The position numbers and the translations under genes were made by a program. Below are positions 1 through 10,340 of a DNA stretch of 19,297 nucleotides, one piece after another. This stretch comes from Scenedesmus sp. ARA3 (taxonomy: Eukaryota; Chlorophyta; Chlorophyceae; Sphaeropleales; Scenedesmaceae). Within the stretch, counting starts at the first letter, position 1. The number at the start of each line of letters is the position of its first letter. The notes under the pieces are model-generated. The model was not told the DNA's origin. It saw only the letters and a list, made by a program, of their open reading frames with translations, and ran no database searches. The stretch is from NCBI GenBank assembly GCA_004335835.1, contig RWJK01001069.1:1713-21009 (forward strand), read 5' to 3'.

Positions 1-163
1 GCATGGTTGCAGCCGCACAGCTCCATCACCAGCCACACCTACAGCAGGCCCACGTGACGGCAACCTGATTTTGAAAGCAGTAACTTAGCACATGGTGCAT
101 GCGTGGTGGGCGCATGATTGCAGCCGCACAGCTCCATCACCAGCCACACCTGCACAGGCCCAC
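1..163 (-). repeat. Tandem duplication of the kinase beta-5 exon start and its acceptor
   Basis: Positions 1-53 and 112-163 are nearly identical (offset 111). On the minus strand each copy has an AG acceptor (at 40-39 and 151-150) followed by GTGTGGCTGGTGATGGAG, encoding VWLVME then LCGCN. Both fit the preceding phase-0 donor at 385. Reading straight on from the upstream copy (149) meets a TAG before the second copy, and no strong GT donor lies close to it. The copy at 38, whose continuation is off the window, may therefore be the constitutive exon. Mutually exclusive use cannot be excluded. Confidence 0.8.
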
Positions 164-2139
164 ACGCAGGATAAATCACAGCTCCAAGCATCGCAAGGCC
201 GTGGCCAGCAGCACACACATGTACCCGCAGCAGGCTCAGCAGGCAGGCTGACAAGGCAGGGTGCACACACACCTCCTCAGTTCCCTTCCTACTTGATTAG
301 CCGGCACTTCAAGCAAGAGATCAGCCATGACAAGCTCATGCAGCTGCAGACTTGGCAGGTCGACTTGCAAGGCGCGCACACTCACCTCCACCTCCTCCCT
401 CTCAGGCGTGCGCTCAGCAGCGCTGGAGCCGGGGTACGTCAGCAGCTCATCTTTCCCTGAAGGAGGCAGCTCAACGTGCTTGGAGTCCCTCCTCTTCTGC
501 GGCTGCTGCTGCTGCTGCTGTTGTCCTGTATCAGGTGCCTTGTTGGTGGTTGATGCAGCAATGTCCTTGTCAACAGCGGCAGCAGCGGCAGCAGGAGCAC
601 CAACAGCAGCTGCGTCGCTGCTGTTGTGCAGTAAGCCCCTGACGGCAGCTGCCAGCTTGCTGCTGCTGTTGCTGAGGCTGCCAGATTTGCCAAGCCTGCC
701 GAGGCTGCCGCTGCCAAACCAAGACAAGCTCCTACTCTGCTGCTGCTGCTGTGAATGCTGCTGCTGCTGCAGATGCTGCTGCTCCTGCTGATCGTGCCCC
801 TGCTGCTGCTGATGTTGCGAGGCCGGTCGTCCAGGCTGATGTGCAGCATGAGGGAGTGTCTTTGCGGCGACGCCGAAGCTGCAGCTGCTGGGCTGGTGTT
901 CCAGCGGTTGACCCTTGACAGCAGCACAGTGAGAGCCGGCTGCTGCTGCTGCTGCTGCATGCTGCTGCGGCTGAGCAGCAGCAGTATCCCCAGAACTAGC
1001 AGCCGGAGTGCTGCTGTGGCTGCCGTGACGTAGCTGCCAGCTGTCGCTGACGCTGCCCTGCACGCACACAGCACGATACAGTCATGTGTAACACAGCCGC
1101 ACACACTAATTCATCCACAAGGAGTGGCAGCCAAATGACAACTGGGCGACTTACACAGCACCCGCGTAACTAGTCCTGTGTAACAGGGCGCTGCTGCAGC
1201 ACGGATAGAAAGAATGAGGCAGCAAAAACGTAGCAGTGCAGGATCCAGCAGCGCAGCAGCCGCACCTTGCACTCCGCGCACAGCGAAACAAAGACATGTG
1301 TAACACAGCTGCACACGTTATATCATCCATGAAGCGTGCAGGAATAGGACCATTGGGCGGCTTGCACAGCACCCACGTGACCACTACTGTAAACCAGGAC
1401 GCTGCTGCAGTACAATCGAACCAAACGATGTGGCAGAAGCCTAGCGATGCAGGATTCAGCAGTGCAGCAGCCGCACCTTGCACTCAGCAGCAGGCATGCC
1501 GCTGCCGTGCAGCGCTGCCTGCTTGTCCACCACCATGCAGTACAGTGCGCGCACAATGTTGTCATGCTGCAGGCCGATCATGATCTCTGCTTCTTTCAAA
1601 ACCCTTGGCAGCTCTGCAGGGCTGGTTGACATAACTTTTATTGCCACATCATTCGAGTGCCATTTGCCGCGGTACACCCTGCAGACGCATAGCAAGAGCA
1701 GGATTTTGACAAGCAGTGTATGCCCGCAGCACCGCAGATGCTGCTAGGAAGGTTACAGCTTTACTCTGTGCAAAGCTACGCCAGCAGTCAGCCGTCTGTT
1801 GACAGCTGGCAAGGGACAGGGTGATATATAAACCAGTAGCACTGGGTGCAGTTGACACATTGTTCCCCAGCCACACCCTGCAAGCAAGCCCACCTGCCGA
1901 AGCTGCCTGCTCCCAGCAGTACCCCTGCAGGAAAGAAAACAGGCGGTGGGCAGTGCTTGCACCAAAAAAATTGCCGGGGCTCAAGTGGAGGGTGCGTGGC
2001 GCCTGGAATTCGCCACTCAAACATGCAGGCAGACGCTGACCAACACATCGCACACGGTTTGCAGTGCAGAGCTCTGTGGTTGTGCAAGCAAAAACATCTC
2101 AGCATGGGCAGCTCTGGGTGGCAGGGATGCCGGCAAGCT

Positions 2140-2170
<31 letters not shown>

Positions 2171-4692
2171 GCTCACCTAGCTGCACACCACCTGCAATGG
2201 ATGATGACCGCGGGACGGACACTACGGAGGGCGGCCCAACAGAGTACATCGAGCTGAAGCAGCACAGCACGGGCAGCAGAGCGTCAGCAGCAGAGCATCA
2301 GCAGCAGAGCCAAGCATGCATGCACAACGTCTCCTGCAGTAACGTGGCTGACTGCTCCTGGAGACTGCAGCAGGATACAATGCTCAACAAAGCAGGGAAG
2401 CAAGCTCTCGTGCTGCAGGCAGCTGCGGCAGTGAACTGTCACATGCACCGCTGGAGCTGCACCTGTGCTACCAGCAGCAAAAGAAACAAAACCTCGTGCA
2501 ATAGCACTAGGCAGGTACCACTATTCCTCACCCTGACTGCTTGCTGTTGGTTGACACGTCATAGTGCAGCCCTGCCATCTTCATGCTGTCCTCTGCTGTC
2601 GGCAGCTTGTGTGTGTGCCTGCGCCGGCGGCACCACCAGAGCAGCGCACCCGCTGCTGCTGCAGTCACTACACCTGGAAGCGGCAGCGCAGCACAGCGAT
2701 CAGCATCTCGTGTTGCCCCGCCAGGAGCTATGGAACGTGGCACCCACAAACTGTAAACTGAGGCGCCGAGCAGCTGAGCACGCGCAGAGTATCCTAGTCA
2801 CAGGGTATGCTGTACTCAAGTTTTGTGTGAAGCCCTTCCATTGATTGCTCAGGATGTGTATCAACTCTGCATTGCTTGCTCTGCACAATTATTGCAGATG
2901 GCCTTGCGTGCCCTCAAACAAGACGCCACACACCACACCAGCAGCCTGCTGCAACGCCAGCCGGCTACGAGCGCACCTGCTGCAACAGCAATGCCTGCTT
3001 TAGCGCCAGGTGAGAGCTGTGCCGCTTGCTGTGGGCCCTGCTGCAGCCACGGCTGCACTTTCACTGCCTGCTGCATCCAGCAGTAGTCCATGTCATTGCC
3101 ACTCAACCTCAGGCACTCTGGATCAACGTACGACAGACACACCCGCATGGTGTTGCGCTTCACGAATGTGTAACCGCCCTCGTGTCCTTTTGCCCTTGCT
3201 GCATAATAGCTGAAGTGCAAGCTATCGGCAAAGCAGCGGCGGCCTTCTGGCAGCTGCACGCATGTGTTGGGCACGATTTGAACGCTGTTGGGCGGGTGTC
3301 CTGCAAGAGATGGTTGCGCCATGGCACCAGCAATCGCAACTGCGGGGGCTGCAGTGCATACTGTTTCCACAAGCACCACGTTTCGCAACAACACTGTTGA
3401 GCCCCGGGTGTTCTGCACAAAGTCGATGCCAAAGCTGTTCTTCCTGCAAGCAGCAGTTACAAGGGTTGCAGGAAGCAGCAGCACGTATGGTACAGGCTGC
3501 AGGAAAGCCACACGGCATGAGTGCATGCTGCTAATGGTTTGAACATAGCTACAAAACCAGTAGCTCCTGCTGCTGAGCTTTAGTGCGACGCATATCCTAC
3601 GACTGTGCTGCAGTCTGGTTTAAGCACAAGCACCAAGGTACTGCTCAGCCATGATCCTACATGGCATCAGCACCGCGCCTGCTGCCTGCTGCGCTGTGTA
3701 CTGCTAGCGCTCTGTGCTGCTAGCTGTGAAGCAATGCGGCGACACTGGAGTACGGTTGCAGCAGCCACTGCAGGCAGCCTCGTACCTGACGTTTGCCAGT
3801 GTTATATTCTCTATAGAGAACACAACTTCTGTGGCCCCATCCCCCAGCAGCACTCTGCGTTCCAGGTACTGAAAGTCAAACACTGTTGGCGGCTGTGCTG
3901 ATGATGAAATCGTGAAGTTGCGCATCAGCATTAACTGCGCTGTCTGTGTAATGTACCTGCAGGGACCGCAGCAGCCACACGCAAACAAAGCATTGAGCAG
4001 CTGCAGGCTGTGTGCTTGGGCGGAGAAGACAATCAACCTGCGGACCTGCAAACACAACGGTTTCTATCTTTCAGCAAGCACAACCTGCTGCCGCACGTCC
4101 AGCATGCCAGTTGCGTGAGAACATTCTCGACTTGCAGAAAATTCGCAGCATGCAGTACATCAAGCACCCTTGCAACATGACTCACGTCCAAGCCGCAACG
4201 ACCACGGTGAACTCTGGTATCTGCATCACATCACATAAACAGCAGGAGTTGTGGCGTGCATGCACTGTGCTGAATGCCAGCTGCCTTGTGGGCTGCTACA
4301 GCATCATGTGAGTATGCAAGCCTTGAAGGGCTGTTGCAGGAGGCGCCCTGGTGTCCTTGCATTGCCACTGCACGGTGCCTGCCTGCACAGCAGCCTTTGT
4401 TCCATCTGAGACCGTGTGCACATATGGTGGCATGATATGCTACTGCTGGTGGGCACATCGTTGCTGTGCTGGTGTGCAACTCCCGCAGCTGTTTGAACCG
4501 ACTCACCTGGAACTCCAACAGTGAGACACTGGCGTTCATCAAGGCATGAAGCAGAGCCGGCTGTGACGTCTCCTGAACTACATAAGCAGTTTCACCCAGC
4601 CTGCGACTGCCCGGCTCCGCTGCAGCTGCCCAGAAAGGTGCCAGGAACAGCAGCAGCACCACCAGCGCTGCCTGCGTGTAGGCTGACTGCAT
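1..4692 (-). CDS. Receptor-like TKL-type protein kinase, 5' part (partial gene, spliced)
   Basis: Exons read on the minus strand: 4692-4507, 4220-4186, 3956-3786, 3443-2977, 2673-2532, 2253-2177, 1924-1894, 1678-1477, 1057-386, then a beta-5 exon starting at 149 or at its copy at 38. Donors are GTGAGT/GTGAGC/GTGCGC-like, acceptors are AG, and every phase matches. Residues 1-25 form a signal peptide (start MQSAYTQAAL). The ectodomain, about 26-275, is Cys-containing and resembles ectodomains seen on chlorophyte receptor-like kinases. A membrane segment (GIAVAAG + VVTAAAAGALLWWC) is followed by RRRR as stop-transfer. The kinase N-lobe has the glycine loop GAGSFGRVYRG (about 364-374), VAIK lysine K384, alpha-C glutamate E399 (EAEIM) and HDNIV. 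The hinge-side strand VWLVMELC follows a 224-codon low-complexity exon. HRD and DFG motifs are outside the window, so activity cannot be judged. Role inferred: cell-surface signalling by Ser/Thr or Tyr phosphorylation; ligand unknown. No bacterial-style regulation is visible. Confidence 0.85.
386..1057 (-). other. Exon encoding a Q/A-rich insert inside the kinase N-lobe
   Basis: This 672-nt exon is exactly 224 codons, phase 0 at both ends, open throughout, with acceptor GTGCAG at 1060-1058 and donor GTGAGT at 385. It contains poly-Q runs (CAG codons), poly-A runs (GCA/GCG codons), Ser-rich patches, a basic QKRRDSKH segment and an acidic end (RTPEREEVE). It joins the exon ending PAAECK to the exon beginning VWLVMELC, so it sits between kinase strands beta-4 and beta-5, where most kinases have a short turn. 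It is predicted to be disordered. It could instead be a retained intron, but precise phase-0 splice sites and a full-length open frame favour coding. Confidence 0.7.
1065..1487. repeat. Diverged tandem duplication of about 211 bp (kinase intron 8 and exon 8 end)
   Basis: The left copy, about 1065-1275, and the right copy, about 1276-1487, share ordered blocks at a 211-212 bp offset: ATGTGTAACACAGC at 1084 and 1296, and CGCACCTTGCACTC at 1261 and 1472. The right copy contains the last bases of kinase exon 8 and its donor (GTGCAAG|GTGCGG on the minus strand, donor at 1476). The left copy therefore carries a second intact donor-like site at 1265, inside the intron. The intervening sequence has diverged by substitutions and small indels. 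Confidence 0.75.
2141..2167. repeat. (CAG)9 microsatellite in kinase intron 6
   Basis: Nine CAG units on the plus strand, so CTG in the transcript sense, beginning about 10 nt downstream of the kinase exon 6 donor (2176-2175). No coding role. Confidence 0.9.
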
Positions 4693-5990
4693 GGCTGGCC
4701 CCTCTTCATGCGAATGGTGATAACTTCATTGTAACAAGGACAAAAAGTTTGGTAACACGCGAAAGACGTTGGTTTGCTTGCCGGTTACCCGGAAGCACCG
4801 GGCTCCCTGTTTTGCAGGCCTTCTCAGCACACGGAGCTTTCAGTTTGAAGTAAAATCGTTTGTAGTCCACGATCTGTAAGTGGAATTGCTCAAACACGTC
4901 GATGGTCAAGTGCTGATCTGTTGTGCCTGGCAACCCGCGGTGTCATCCATCACCGATATGTGTTACACTTTGCAGCCTTTGCTGCTGTGACAGCATGAAA
5001 CCTAAGTGTCTGATCAGGTCAATGATGTTCAACAGCAGCGCTGCTGGTGTAGCAGTGAGGTATGTATACCTGCTGTGCGTACAGCATGAAGCTTGGACTG
5101 ATGCTTGGGCACAAACATGGCTCCGGCTGACAGCCTGAAACCGACCTATCTAGCACACTTTGTTTACAAGGAATTATATACCCAAGTTTGATGGGTTGGA
5201 TTGGGCATCAGACTTCAGGGTGCTGCCAGTATCAGCACCCTGCCCTGTTGGTGATTCACTGGCCATGGTTGGACCAGTCACTTTGCTGGCGCCTGCAGCA
5301 TAGACGATCGTGCGGTTGCACGCTTCTCAGATACAAAATAATGATCATTAGATGTCCCCCAGCATAGAGCGACTTGAGTAGTGCTGCAGTAGCTTGGATG
5401 CAACAATAAGACCCAACACAGACCAGTCTTGGACCAAAGCGAGACCATCGACAAGGATGGCAATGATACCGAGAGCGTGAAATTTGGATAGAAGACAAAG
5501 AGAAGGGAGCGTACGCACTGAGGAGGAGATCTTGCATCATAAGCTGTCGGAGTGTCTACAATGCACAATGTACATCGTACTGCATTGAGCCACCGCCACC
5601 CTCCGCGCGTGCGGTGCACGCGTACAACATCCGGATACAAATCCATGTCTTGCAGACAGACCATCCGTTCCCCTGCCTTCCATTTCGCAAGCAGCCTGTT
5701 GCGCGGTCCACGCACTTCTGCCGCTGGTGATCAGGCGCTGCATTCATTCGTCAGGCCAGTTCTCAACACGTTTTCGATAAGCCGATCGCAAGCAGCCATC
5801 GAATTCGACCAAACTCGACGGACATTGGTCAGCCATGCTGAGGGGCACTGTGACTTCTGCCAGCCCTGCCATGCTGCACAAACAGTGGCGTGCTGCATGT
5901 GGCCAAATACGATGCATACTGATCAATAATTGCAGTTCGTATACCACTGGGTCTGTGTTGTCTGCTGATGTCGCTGCCGGCAGATCCAAA
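4693..5990. other. Divergent intergenic region between kinase and haloperoxidase genes
   Basis: 1.3 kb between the two start codons, which point away from each other, so it should hold both promoters and 5' UTRs. It is less CAG-rich than the rest of the window and has an AT-richer stretch (GGAATTATATACCC near 5170). Short open frames on both strands here show no recognisable domain. No TATA box or other element can be assigned with confidence. Confidence 0.6.
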
Positions 5991-6702
5991 ATGACAAGCC
6001 CTGCTACAGCAGCACTTGCTGTTGTTGCGGCACTGCTGGTGCTTGGCAGCAGCACAGCCGAGGCTAAGCTCAGCAACGTAGTGACGGACTGGGTGAATGC
6101 TACCCAGTTGAACGTTGCTACTGATGGCATTCCGAACCAACTGGCTGCCAGGTGAGGCCTTCTAGATCAAGCAATGACCAGGCCTGTTGCCAGGCCTCAC
6201 AGTGCGACCTGGTGCTCACAGCCGGCAAGGATCATCCTCCTGCAGCGTGCATGCAAGAAGTAAGCTGTTGCAGCAGTTTGCAGTTGATTCGTGCAGTGGC
6301 AAGCAGGCTGGCTTGCCTGCTTAGGCATTGTGATCATGGCATGCCTTGCCAGGCTGGGGATAGCTGGCCGCTGCGCCCCACTTTTATCTCTCAACAATTG
6401 CAACCATGGCTTTGCGCCCTCCATCGCCCCAGGTACTACGCACTGACTGGCCTTGCAATGCATCAGGCCATCGCCCAGGGAGGAGCCCCAGCCAACGCCC
6501 TGGCTGGTGAGTGATGCCACACTGTTGCCCAGGCTATGTTTCTTGTCGCATGTGCTGTGTGTCGCTGCTGGCAGCTGTGCATAGTGACACTGCAGCACCA
6601 CAACACAGGCAAGCAGGTCGCAGTGTGTATACTTACTACAGCTAACATTCTGCATGAGCAGTGCTGCCCTTCTCCGCTGAACACCTGACACAGAACTGAG
6701 CA

Positions 6703-6746
<44 letters not shown>

Positions 6747-8446
6747 TGCCTGCAGCGTTTGCTGGGCACGCCGTGCTGTCTGCAAGCTTCCCGTGAGTGC
6801 CAGCTGCTGCCAGACACCAGGGTTGCAGTCATCCCGCGATACTGCAGCTTCATATGAACATGTTGCATCCGACTTCATGATGACTGATTTGTTTTAGGTC
6901 CAGTAACGTGTTGCATGCAAGCCCAAAAATAAACTTGGTGATAGCGATGGCTGGTGTCATGACGACAGACGCGTTTGCTGTGCAAAGGCAGCATGCACAG
7001 GAGTGCAGTACTAGGTGGTGCAGCAGTTGCCACCACGAGTCCTGCATGTTAAAGCTCAGGCAGACACATACAACGCCTGGTTGGCACTTGGGCATCTCTG
7101 CCAAAGACACATCGTCCTAAGGCTGCCGAATATGCTGCTGTTTTTGTCCTGTCCAGTGCGCGTCAGCCCATGTGGGACATGCTGCTTAGGAAGCAGCTGA
7201 TGGCAGTGCCTGCAGACCAGCGGCAGGCAGCAAACGCGGTAGCTGTGCCGCTTGCAAGGGCCATGCTGCAGCAGAGGTAGGGGCTATGATGTGGCAGCAC
7301 TGTCATTCCACTGCTGCCATGACAGACAGCTGCTGGCCCCTCCATCTGATGTACGCTTGCGAGTCGTCAGTGGAGATCACCAGTTGGTTTAGCTGGCTGC
7401 CTCTATGCCGCAAGTCCCTGCTGCGCAGAGATGCAACAGTGCAGTACATTTTAAGCGGTGACCCAGCCATGCACGCCAACACACACATGGCGCGTCATCC
7501 ATCACTCGGCTGGCCTGCTGTGCTGGTAAATGATGCTGCAGGGCCGCTGATGAGAGCACCAGCCTGTCAGACTTCAAGCCAGCATCACCAGGCACCAAGT
7601 TCGCCTACCAGGTGAGACAGCAGCATCAACAATTACAACGGCCGTCCTGTATGGCGCAATACACTCAGATGGCAGAGATGTATGCTGCTTATGGATGTAT
7701 GTTGCTTATGGATGTATGTTGCTTATGGATGTATGTTGCTCAGGTGATGGTGTCTTCTGATGCAGGCTGCCCGCCCCACCGCCTGCGCTTCATGCGCAGC
7801 ATGTGCCTTAGCGGCACTGCTGGCAGCTCGTGTGTTCAGCATGCAGGCATGCAACGCAGCCAAAGCGGCCACACTGTGCGCTCAAACCGCAGCACTCCTC
7901 GCTGATAGCCCCGCTGCTGCTGCTGCTGCAATTGCTGCTGTGGGCAGTTTGTGCCGGAGCAGAAGTTTGCGCTGTACCCGCAGCTGGCTGACACCACGCC
8001 GCTCATCGTGCCGCAGCAGCAGGTGGATGCCGTGGCATACAACAAGGTGTGCTGCTGCAGCCTTGAGCCATTGGCAGGTGCCGGCAGTACACAGCACGCC
8101 TGGCATGACTTACCAAGAATGAGTAATGTGCTGTGCTGGCGTACAAGCTCAGCGGGTTTTGAATACTACCTGCAGCAACATGCACTGCTGCGCTTACGCG
8201 TAGGGTTATCGCAAATGATCATAGCCACATAGAGCGGCTTTATGAGTCGTGGTCATATCACTGGATTGTCAAGCATGAGCCATTGGCCCTGCCTTTTATA
8301 CAGTGAAGCAACGTGCTGCATCATTTGTCACCGCCGCAGGACGCCAGCGCGGGCCCTGTGTTCCAGCCCGCCAAGGACGACTACGCGCAGACCTACAAGC
8401 TGGGCAGCAAGGCCAGCAAGACACGCAAGCAGTATGACACAGGTGG

Positions 8447-8489
<43 letters not shown>

Positions 8490-9658
8490 GGCTAGCCCAC
8501 CACTCCACAGCAGATGCATGACGGCTGTAGCCGCACCATATCTGGTGGCACGCCTGTGGCAGTTTGACTCGCGCAGCTGTTTGTGCTGATCATGTTGTGG
8601 CAGATGTTGCTGCTGCCACGCTGCTTGGCACCACTGCATTAGACTTGAAGACAACACAAAAGAGTATCACTGAACTCTTGCTGGCTCCCTCATCTGCTGG
8701 TGTTGCTGTCTGTGTCGCGCCGCAGACTCGGCCTTCTTTTGGGCTGCAGGCGCCAACACCAGTGGCATTGCAGGCGCATGGCTGGACATCTCACGGGAGG
8801 TGCGGCTACACCAGCTGCATCATCATCAGCAGCCGCCAGCACATCCACCTGCATTACTGCACTCACCAACACCATCACACTGTTCTTGGCAGACACATCA
8901 GCACTGTTGTGTACAACCTTCAAGGATTTTTTGCAATGCATACACCAAAACTGGCTTGTGTTCGCTTAAGTATGTTGGTAAAGCAGAACACTGCATACAC
9001 AGCCATGTCTTGGTGAGCAGAAGCAGCGCGCCATCCGGTACGTGCCACATACACGGACCAACCAAACCCATGCAATCTGGTGTCTGCTGCAGGTGCTGCC
9101 CCAGGACTACTCTGTCGCCGACTCTGCGTTGTTCTTTGCGCGTGCCGGCGCTGCCAGCTACGACGCATCCATTGCGGGCTGGAAGGTCAAGTACTCCATG
9201 CTGCACTGGCGGCCCATCACTGCCTTCGCGCAGGGCGCCCCGGGTGTGCCAGTAGCAGCAGCGGCAGCAGCAGCAGCAACAGATTGGATGCCGCTGCTGA
9301 GGACGCCGCCACACCCTGAGTACCCCAGTGGACACCAGGTGGGCTGTCCAATGCCAGGCTGGCAGCAGTGAAGCCACAAATGCAGTCACATGCATCACTG
9401 ATGCACTTTGAAGTGCGGCACTTGCGGGAACTGCAATCTGCACTGACAGCTGCAGGCAGTGTGGGCCTTTTGAAGATGCCAGGCTGGCAGCGGTGAAGCC
9501 ACTAATGCAGTCAACTGCATCAAGTTCGGCACTTGCAGCAGCTGTGGCGGGCAGTGACAGCTGCCAGCGCTGTGGCCTGAGAGCCTCTTCATGACCATGC
9601 CTAAAGTCGCTGCTGTTATGCATGCATCAGTACGAGAAACACCATTGATCGCGTGCTG

Positions 9659-9699
<41 letters not shown>

Positions 9700-10144
9700 C
9701 TGCTCTGCCCTTCAGGCGACTGTCGGCGCTGTTCTGGAGGTGCTGCTCAGGACGCTGAACAACAAGGACAGTGTTACATTCACCCTCACATCCGCGGGCG
9801 CCCCCTGGCTCAATCGCAGCTACAGCAGCCTTACTGCTGCTGCTCAGGAGGTAGGGGACTCCCGCACGTTTGGCGGCGTGCATTTCCCAAGCGCAAATGC
9901 AGATGGCCTGAAGCTTGGGCGCATTATCGGAGGCAAGGTGTTTGACCGCATTGCCGCAAACAAGCCGGCAGCTGTCAACATGCCATCTACCTTTGTGTCT
10001 GCGGCTTGCAGCGGCGGTGCAACCGTGCAGCAGGCAGCGACTGGGGCAGCAGCAGCAGCAGGAGCGCCTGCAGCACCTGGCAGCAGCAGCACAGGCGTCA
10101 AGAAGCTTGGTCTAACAATCAACCTGGGAAGGCGTATGGCATGA
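5991..10144 (+). CDS. Secreted vanadium-dependent haloperoxidase / PAP2-superfamily protein (10 exons, 470 aa)
   Basis: Exons: 5991-6151, 6433-6506, 6756-6792, 7157-7276, 7542-7611, 7948-8046, 8340-8442, 8726-8799, 9093-9338, 9716-10144 (stop TGA). All junctions are GT/AG and phase-consistent. The ATG at 5991 (context CCAAAATGACA) begins a 25-residue signal peptide ending STAEA; an in-frame ATG at 5835 would hide it. The family signature KX6RP-PSGH-SRX5H is complete: K279...R286-P287, P324-S325-G326-H327, then S377-R378...H384. In vanadium haloperoxidases these residues hold vanadate, with PSGH His as acid-base and the last His as the axial ligand. The Asp usual four residues after that His is Ala here (D391 is seven away). 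It could oxidise halides with H2O2 or act as an acid phosphatase; sequence alone does not decide. Eight consecutive alanines near 301-309 come from a coding GCA repeat. Confidence 0.9.
6706..6744. repeat. (CTG)13 tract before haloperoxidase exon 3
   Basis: Thirteen CTG units in the sense strand, ending about 11 nt before the acceptor of the 37-nt exon 3 (6756-6792), in the position of the polypyrimidine tract. Confidence 0.9.
7677..7740. repeat. 17-bp minisatellite, 3.8 copies, in haloperoxidase intron 5
   Basis: The unit GATGTATGTTGCTTATG is repeated head-to-tail at 7677, 7694, 7711 and 7728 (last copy incomplete). Only the first copy has a substitution (GCTGC for GTTGC), so the array is recent or homogenised. 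It lies in the 336-nt intron between exons 5 and 6. Confidence 0.9.
8448..8487. repeat. (CCAG)10 tetranucleotide tract at a 5' splice site
   Basis: Ten perfect CCAG units start five bases after the GT of the haloperoxidase exon 7 donor (GTGGG at 8443). It is intronic, and is the only tetranucleotide tract in a window dominated by CAG/CTG. Confidence 0.9.
9351..9530. repeat. Diverged direct repeat in haloperoxidase intron 9
   Basis: The block beginning ATGCCAGGCTGGCAG at 9351 recurs at 9476 (offset 125), followed in both by GTGAAGCCAC, AATGCAGTCA and TGCATCA. Similarity continues as GCACTTGC and CAGTGACAGCTG-like segments. It is wholly intronic, just after the exon that ends with the PSGH motif. 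Confidence 0.75.
9661..9696. repeat. (CTG)12 tract before haloperoxidase exon 10
   Basis: Twelve CTG units on the sense strand, ending 19 nt before the exon 10 acceptor AG (9714-9715), followed by pyrimidine-rich CTTCTGCTCTGCCCTTC. Confidence 0.9.
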
Positions 10145-10335
10145 GATCAGTTGACTTTTATACTTGTCACAGTACAGCAGCTACTGCTGCCCTGCGCAGT
10201 GTCAGGCAGTTGTGCTGTTACATTGGTCCTCAGAAACTGCATCTAGGCTGTCTTGAAAACAGACAGCAAACTGACCCTGGCCAATGCCGCTCTGCATTGA
10301 ACGCTTGCAGACTGAATTTCTGTTTTGCAGCATTG

Positions 10336-10340
10336 TGTAA
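10336..10340 (+). promoter_or_regulatory. Candidate TGTAA poly(A) signal of the haloperoxidase gene
   Basis: TGTAA is the usual poly(A) signal of chlorophyte nuclear mRNAs. This copy lies 192 nt after the stop codon. It is only five bases and so may occur by chance; 3'-end reads would decide. Confidence 0.5.

Noticed and set aside
1846..2844. A 332-codon plus-strand open frame
   Set aside because: It is antisense to three well-supported kinase exons (glycine loop, juxtamembrane, membrane segment) and has a Cys/His/Ser-rich composition with no domain.
3241..3301. An intron within kinase exon 4 (acceptor CTTGCAG at 3301, donor GTATGC near 3340)
   Set aside because: Phases do not match, while the frame is open from 3443 to 2977 and joins both neighbours in phase.
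3807..3820. 14-bp perfect palindrome TTCTCTATAGAGAA
   Set aside because: It lies inside coding exon 3 of the kinase (VFSIENI) and is short enough to be chance.
5278..5929. Overlapping open frames of 90-145 codons upstream of the haloperoxidase
   Set aside because: No domain, no signal peptide and no splice-consistent extension; probably the promoter and 5' UTR region.
8898..9623. A 241-codon minus-strand open frame
   Set aside because: It is the antisense shadow of haloperoxidase exon 9, which carries the catalytic KX6RP and PSGH motifs.
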